This document shows, piece by piece, positions 60,615-64,000 of a DNA stretch of 64,000 nt. The notes under the pieces are model-generated. The model did no database searches and was not told the DNA's origin. It saw nothing but the letters and a program-made list of their open reading frames with translations. Numbering within the stretch: the stretch's first letter is position 1; every line of letters begins with the position of its first letter. Origin of the DNA: Propionibacteriaceae bacterium (GTDB lineage Bacteria > Actinomycetota > Actinomycetes > Propionibacteriales > Propionibacteriaceae); assembly GCA_031261455.1 (NCBI GenBank), contig JAISJP010000007.1, positions 186,001 through 250,000 on the forward strand. Reading direction: 5' to 3'. Made by a program: the position numbers and the translations under genes.

Positions 60615-62051
60615 ATGGCCAAGGGCCTGGATTTCAACACACCCGAGGAGCTACTCGGATTTCTAAAGGACGAAGACATCGAGATGGTCGATGTTCGCTT
60701 CTCGGATCTGCCCGGAATCATGCAGCACTTCACCGTGCCGGTTGGCTCCTTTGACAAGGCCGTGTTCGAGGACGGTTTGGCGTTCGACGGCTCGTCCGTC
60801 AAGGGCTTCCAGAGCATCGACGAGTCCGACATGGCGCTGCTCCCCGACCTGAAGGGCGCGTTCGTTGACCCGTTCCGCATCTCCAAGACGCTGGTAGTCA
60901 ACTTCTTTGTGCATGACCCGATCACCAAAGAGGCCTACAGCCGCGACCCACGCAACGTTGCCCGCAAGGCTGAGGCGTACTTGGCGTCATCCGGAATTGG
61001 TGACGAGGCGTTCTTCGCCCCCGAAGCCGAGTTTTACGTGTTTGACGACGTGCGCTACGGCACCGACGATCACTCGTCCACCTACTCTGTTGACGCGGAG
61101 AGCGCGCCGTGGAACTCCACCCGCGTCGAAGAGCGCGGCAACTTGGGCTACAAGGTGAAGACCAAGGGTGGTTACTTCCCGGTGGCCCCCACCGACCACT
61201 ACGGCGACCTGCGCGACCAGATGGTGCTCTACCTTGAAGAGGCCGGGCTTGTCATTGAGCGCGCCCACCACGAGGTTGGTGCCGCCGGTCAGGCCGAGAT
61301 CAACTGGCGTTTCGACACCCTACTGCGCAGCGCCGACAACGTGATGCTGTTCAAGTACATCGTCAAGAACACCGCTTCCGAGTACGGCAAGTCCGCCACG
61401 TTCATGCCGAAGCCCATCTTCGGCGACAACGGTTCCGGCATGCACGTCCACTCGTCGCTGCGCAAGGCTGGCGTGCCGCTGTTCTACGACGCCAACAACT
61501 ACGGTTCGCTGTCCGACACGGCCCGCTGGTACATCGGCGGACTGCTGAAGCACGCCCCGGCGATCCTGGCGTTCACCAACCCGAGCGTCAACTCGTATCA
61601 CCGCCTAGTGCCGGGCTTCGAGGCTCCGGTCAACTTGGTGTACTCGGCGCGTAACCGCTCTGCGGCCATCCGCATCCCGATCACCGGGCCAAACCCGAAG
61701 GCAAAGCGCGTGGAGTTCCGTTGCCCCGACCCGTCGGCCAACCCGTACTTGGCGTTCGCCGCCATCCTGCTGGCAGGGCTCGATGGCATCGCCAACAAGA
61801 TCGAGCCACCTGCCCCGATCGACAAGGACCTCTACGAGTTGCCTCCGGAGGAGCATGACAGCATTCCTCAGGTTCCCGGCTCGCTGAGCGAGGTGCTCAC
61901 CGCCCTGAAGAACGACTCCGAGTTCCTGCTCGCTGGTGGCGTCTTCACGCAGGACCTGATCGACGCCTGGATCGACCTCAAGCAGGCCGACATCGACGCC
62001 ATCCGCCTCCGTCCCCACCCCTACGAGTTCGACCTGTACTACTCGTTGTAG
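60615..62051 (+). CDS. glnA: glutamine synthetase, type I
   Basis: Makes glutamine from glutamate and ammonia; a dodecamer. The 478-residue protein has the beta-Grasp start, [14 protein letters not shown], the ATP/glutamate signature [27 protein letters not shown] and the C-terminal adenylylation Tyr in [11 protein letters not shown], so it can be regulated by GlnE. GGGAGG precedes the ATG; an upstream in-frame GTG lacks a site. A GlnR-type box lies upstream and a long hairpin terminator follows. Confidence 0.97.
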   Translation: MAKGLDFNTPEELLGFLKDEDIEMVDVRFSDLPGIMQHFTVPVGSFDKAVFEDGLAFDGSSVKGFQSIDESDMALLPDLKGAFVDPFRISKTLVVNFFVHDPITKEAYSRDPRNVARKAEAYLASSGIGDEAFFAPEAEFYVFDDVRYGTDDHSSTYSVDAESAPWNSTRVEERGNLGYKVKTKGGYFPVAPTDHYGDLRDQMVLYLEEAGLVIERAHHEVGAAGQAEINWRFDTLLRSADNVMLFKYIVKNTASEYGKSATFMPKPIFGDNGSGMHVHSSLRKAGVPLFYDANNYGSLSDTARWYIGGLLKHAPAILAFTNPSVNSYHRLVPGFEAPVNLVYSARNRSAAIRIPITGPNPKAKRVEFRCPDPSANPYLAFAAILLAGLDGIANKIEPPAPIDKDLYELPPEEHDSIPQVPGSLSEVLTALKNDSEFLLAGGVFTQDLIDAWIDLKQADIDAIRLRPHPYEFDLYYSL

Positions 62052-62080
62052 CCGTGAGCTTGCCGTAGCGACACAGGACA

Positions 62081-62124
62081 CGCAGAAGGCCCCGGTCTCC
62101 CTAGGGAGGTCGGGGCCTTCTGCG
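62081..62124. terminator. bidirectional terminator between glnA and DUF4429 gene
   Basis: 21-bp stem (CGCAGAAGGCCCCG paired to CGGGGCCTTCTGCG plus CTCCC / GGGAG with two G-U pairs) with a minimal loop. The two genes converge here, so it can stop both. Confidence 0.85.
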
Positions 62125-62146
62125 TGTTGTCTTAAAGTGCGGTGGA

Positions 62147-62803
62147 TTACAGGCGACTCAGCAGTTCAGCCTTCTTGGTCTCAAAGTCTTCGGTGGTCAC
62201 GATTCCGGCGTCACGCAGTTCAGCCAAGCGACGGATGGCGTCAATTGGGTCAACGGCAGGCTCTTCAGGAGTTGGCTGGGTCGGTTGAGGAGCGCTCTGC
62301 GCATACAATGCTGCGGAGTCGTTTTCCGTGGGGCGGACCCAACCGGAGCGCTTCGGCTTCTTGGCTACGTAGTCGATGACGGCTTCAGGCTCATCAGGAA
62401 TCTCGATGAGTTCGGTGGGCACCTCAAGCGGGCTGGAAGCCACACCGGCGTCCTGTTCGACGCGCTCTTTGAACGTCTCAAACGCAGGCTCCTGGCGGAA
62501 GTTGAACGTCAATGCGAACGGGTCCAGCGAGGCGGCAGCGATGTCGTCCTTACGTCCGTAAACACCAAACATCTTCTTCTGCATCTCGGCCAGGGGATCA
62601 TCGACACGCAGGAATTGTATGAAGCCACCGCCGTGCCCACGGATGGCTTTGCGGAACCTGACCGCAGAGACCTGCGCGATGGGGAGCTCGCGATGTCCAG
62701 ACATGCCGGTGAGCGTGTTCCAGATTCCGGAGCGCACGATCTTCAGATGCACCCCGTCGTAGTCGATCCAACCGCCGGTGCCCTCAATATGAACAGGTTC
62801 CAT
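62147..62803 (-). CDS. DUF4429 protein with SHOCT tail
   Basis: About 218 residues. The N-terminal part (MEPVHIEGTGGWIDYDGVHL, LPIAQVSAVRFRKA) resembles DUF4429/PH-like domains. The C-terminal SHOCT motif (DAIRRLAELRDAGIVTTEDF, ETKKAELLSRL) is a short oligomerisation or membrane-proximal helix pair common in actinobacteria. A TAGCAT box seven bases before the ATG suggests a leaderless transcript. Function unknown. Confidence 0.85.
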   Translation of the reverse strand: MEPVHIEGTGGWIDYDGVHLKIVRSGIWNTLTGMSGHRELPIAQVSAVRFRKAIRGHGGGFIQFLRVDDPLAEMQKKMFGVYGRKDDIAAASLDPFALTFNFRQEPAFETFKERVEQDAGVASSPLEVPTELIEIPDEPEAVIDYVAKKPKRSGWVRPTENDSAALYAQSAPQPTQPTPEEPAVDPIDAIRRLAELRDAGIVTTEDFETKKAELLSRL

Positions 62804-62810
62804 GATTACT

Positions 62811-62816
62811 ATGCTA
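62811..62816 (-). promoter_or_regulatory. -10 box TAGCAT, probable leaderless start
   Basis: On the minus strand TAGCAT is followed after seven bases by the ATG of the DUF4429 gene. Confidence 0.4.
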
Positions 62817-63031
62817 CCGGTCCTTGGGGCCAGACCCACCGCCATCTCGGGTCTCACCCGGACAGCGAGCTCGTGCTCTCATCTTCACAGCGATCCGCTC
62901 CTGCCAAGACGTCTCGCGTCACAAGTAAGCGATTCGACCTCGACGGTACTAAGAGACGGACCAGTGAGCCAGCAAGAGGTTGCACGCCACCATTGCGCAC
63001 GATGGTGCAGCACGTGAGGGCACGACTCGAC

Positions 63032-63037
63032 TAGGCT
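63032..63037 (+). promoter_or_regulatory. -10 box TAGGCT, probable leaderless start
   Basis: TAGGCT ends six bases before the GTG of the NAD synthetase gene. Confidence 0.45.
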
Positions 63038-63043
63038 GGTGGC

Positions 63044-64000
63044 GTGGACTTCAGAAACCTGTACGCGCAAGGATTCGCTCGAGTGGCTACTCGGGTGCTG
63101 CCGGTCGAGCTAGCAAACCCTGCGACCAACGCGGATGCCGTTGCCGCCGATGTGCGCGCGCTCAGCGAGCAGGGCGTGGCGCTGGCCGTCTACCCCGAAC
63201 TGAACCTGACCGGCTACTCCTGCGAGGACCTGTTTTTGCAACAGCCCTTGCTGGACGCTGCCGAAGCCGCCGTCCTGAACCTAGCAGACGCCACCAGCGA
63301 CCTGTTGTCGATCATCGTGGTGGGCGCGCCGCTGCGCCACCAGAATCGCATCTACAACTGCGCCGTGGTCATGCACCGTGGCGAGATTCTTGGCGCGGTG
63401 CCGAAGAGTTTCCTGCCGAACTATCGCGAGTTTTATGAGCGCCGCTGGTTTGCTCCCGGCGACGACATTGATGACCTGATCTCGTTGGGCGATCAGTTGG
63501 TGCCGTTCACGTCCCGACAACTGTTTACAGCCCGCGACGTGCCCGGACTCGTGATCCACGTGGAGATCTGTGAGGACATGTGGGTGCCGATTCCGCCGCA
63601 CGCCGAGGCCGCGCTGGCCGGAGCAACGGTGCTGGTCAACCTGTCGTCGTCCCCCATCACCATCGCCAAGGCGGAAGACCGCAAACTGCTGGCCCGCTCG
63701 GCCTCTGCCCGTTGCAATGCCGCCTACCTGTTTGCTGCTGCCGGACCGGGAGAGTCGTCCACCGACCTGTCTTGGGATGGGCAGACATTCGTCTACGAGT
63801 GCGGCGAACTGCTGGGCGAGTCTGACCGGTTCCCTACCGGTGCCAGCGGAGTGGTGGTTGACGTTGACCTGCGCCGACTGGTTAACGCGCGGCTGCGACA
63901 GTCCAGCTTTGACGACAACGCCCGGGCGTGGCGGGGCACTAGTTATCGCGAGTTCAGCCCCACCTTTGTTGAACTGGCGCCGCCGTCCGGTGACCTCGGA
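63044..64000 (+). CDS. nadE: glutamine-dependent NAD+ synthetase, N-terminal part
   Basis: Makes NAD from deamido-NAD using glutamine; the visible 319 codons cover the nitrilase-like glutaminase domain, and the synthetase domain runs off the right edge. The catalytic triad is visible: Glu in VYPELNLTGYSCEDL, Lys in GAVPKSFLPNYREFYERRWF, and Cys in HVEICEDMWVPIPPH. The frame is open to the window end. It starts at GTG, probably leaderless. Neighbouring glnA supplies its nitrogen donor, though the pairing may be chance. Confidence 0.94.
   Translation, partial: MDFRNLYAQGFARVATRVLPVELANPATNADAVAADVRALSEQGVALAVYPELNLTGYSCEDLFLQQPLLDAAEAAVLNLADATSDLLSIIVVGAPLRHQNRIYNCAVVMHRGEILGAVPKSFLPNYREFYERRWFAPGDDIDDLISLGDQLVPFTSRQLFTARDVPGLVIHVEICEDMWVPIPPHAEAALAGATVLVNLSSSPITIAKAEDRKLLARSASARCNAAYLFAAAGPGESSTDLSWDGQTFVYECGELLGESDRFPTGASGVVVDVDLRRLVNARLRQSSFDDNARAWRGTSYREFSPTFVELAPPSGDLG

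Noticed and set aside
1..64000. CRISPR arrays, rRNA operons or insertion sequences
   Set aside because: No regularly spaced repeats, no rRNA-like segments and no transposase were found on either strand.

Overview
This 64 kb window is a stretch of chromosome from a GC-rich actinobacterium (Actinomycetota, class Actinomycetes). The lineage call rests on gene families that are almost confined to that group (DUF2469, DUF3043, DUF4191, DUF4192, the Rv1220c-like methyltransferase), frequent GTG starts, a GlnR-type box in front of glnA, and many genes that appear to be leaderless, with a TAGACT-like -10 box 6-10 bases before the start codon. I cannot place it to genus.

Layout. 1-14.3 kb: start of leuS (runs off the left edge), a DUF4192 remnant, malic enzyme, an ABC-2 exporter pair, a nitroreductase, a LacI regulator, dapA, a methyltransferase, ftsH, uppP and an aldo/keto reductase. 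14.4-19.4 kb: a compact integrative element in the 3' end of a tRNA-Leu(GAG) gene, with an integrase, excisionase, zinc-finger primase/RecA-like helicase and one orphan gene. 19.5-23.4 kb: M20 peptidase, a 60-residue membrane protein, a class III CoA-transferase and a membrane protein. 23.5-42.9 kb: a long mostly minus-strand housekeeping block: yraN-comM-dprA, DUF2469, rnhB-lepB, rplS, trmD-rimM, khpA-rpsP, an amidohydrolase, ffh, ftsY, smc, a GtrA-family protein, mutM-rnc, rpmF. 43-52.3 kb: two paralogous septum-formation-type lipoproteins, rsmD-coaD, a DUF177 protein, recG, rpmB, RNase J, an alcohol dehydrogenase and dapB. 52.3-64 kb: a ferredoxin-like/acetyltransferase fusion, a lone prepilin peptidase, a receiver-domain protein, pspA, DUF3043, a lipoyl/E2 protein with a ruined active site, DUF4191, MTA/SAH nucleosidase, glnA, a SHOCT-tailed protein and the start of nadE (runs off the right edge).

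How the parts work together. Protein export is represented by ffh, ftsY and lepB; translation by rplS, rpsP, rpmF, rpmB, rimM, trmD, rsmD; DNA repair and uptake by mutM, recG, dprA, comM; chromosome segregation by smc; RNA processing by rnc and RNase J; lysine/peptidoglycan precursors by dapA, dapB, uppP. Accessory interest centres on the tRNA-Leu element, which carries nested attachment sites, duplicated integrase arm-type sites, a large inverted repeat and dispersed iteron-like motifs, and which looks like a minimal replicating element or phage satellite. The second main oddity is the E2-like acyltransferase that keeps its lipoyl lysine but has lost the catalytic His and Asp. No CRISPR array, rRNA or insertion sequence was seen.
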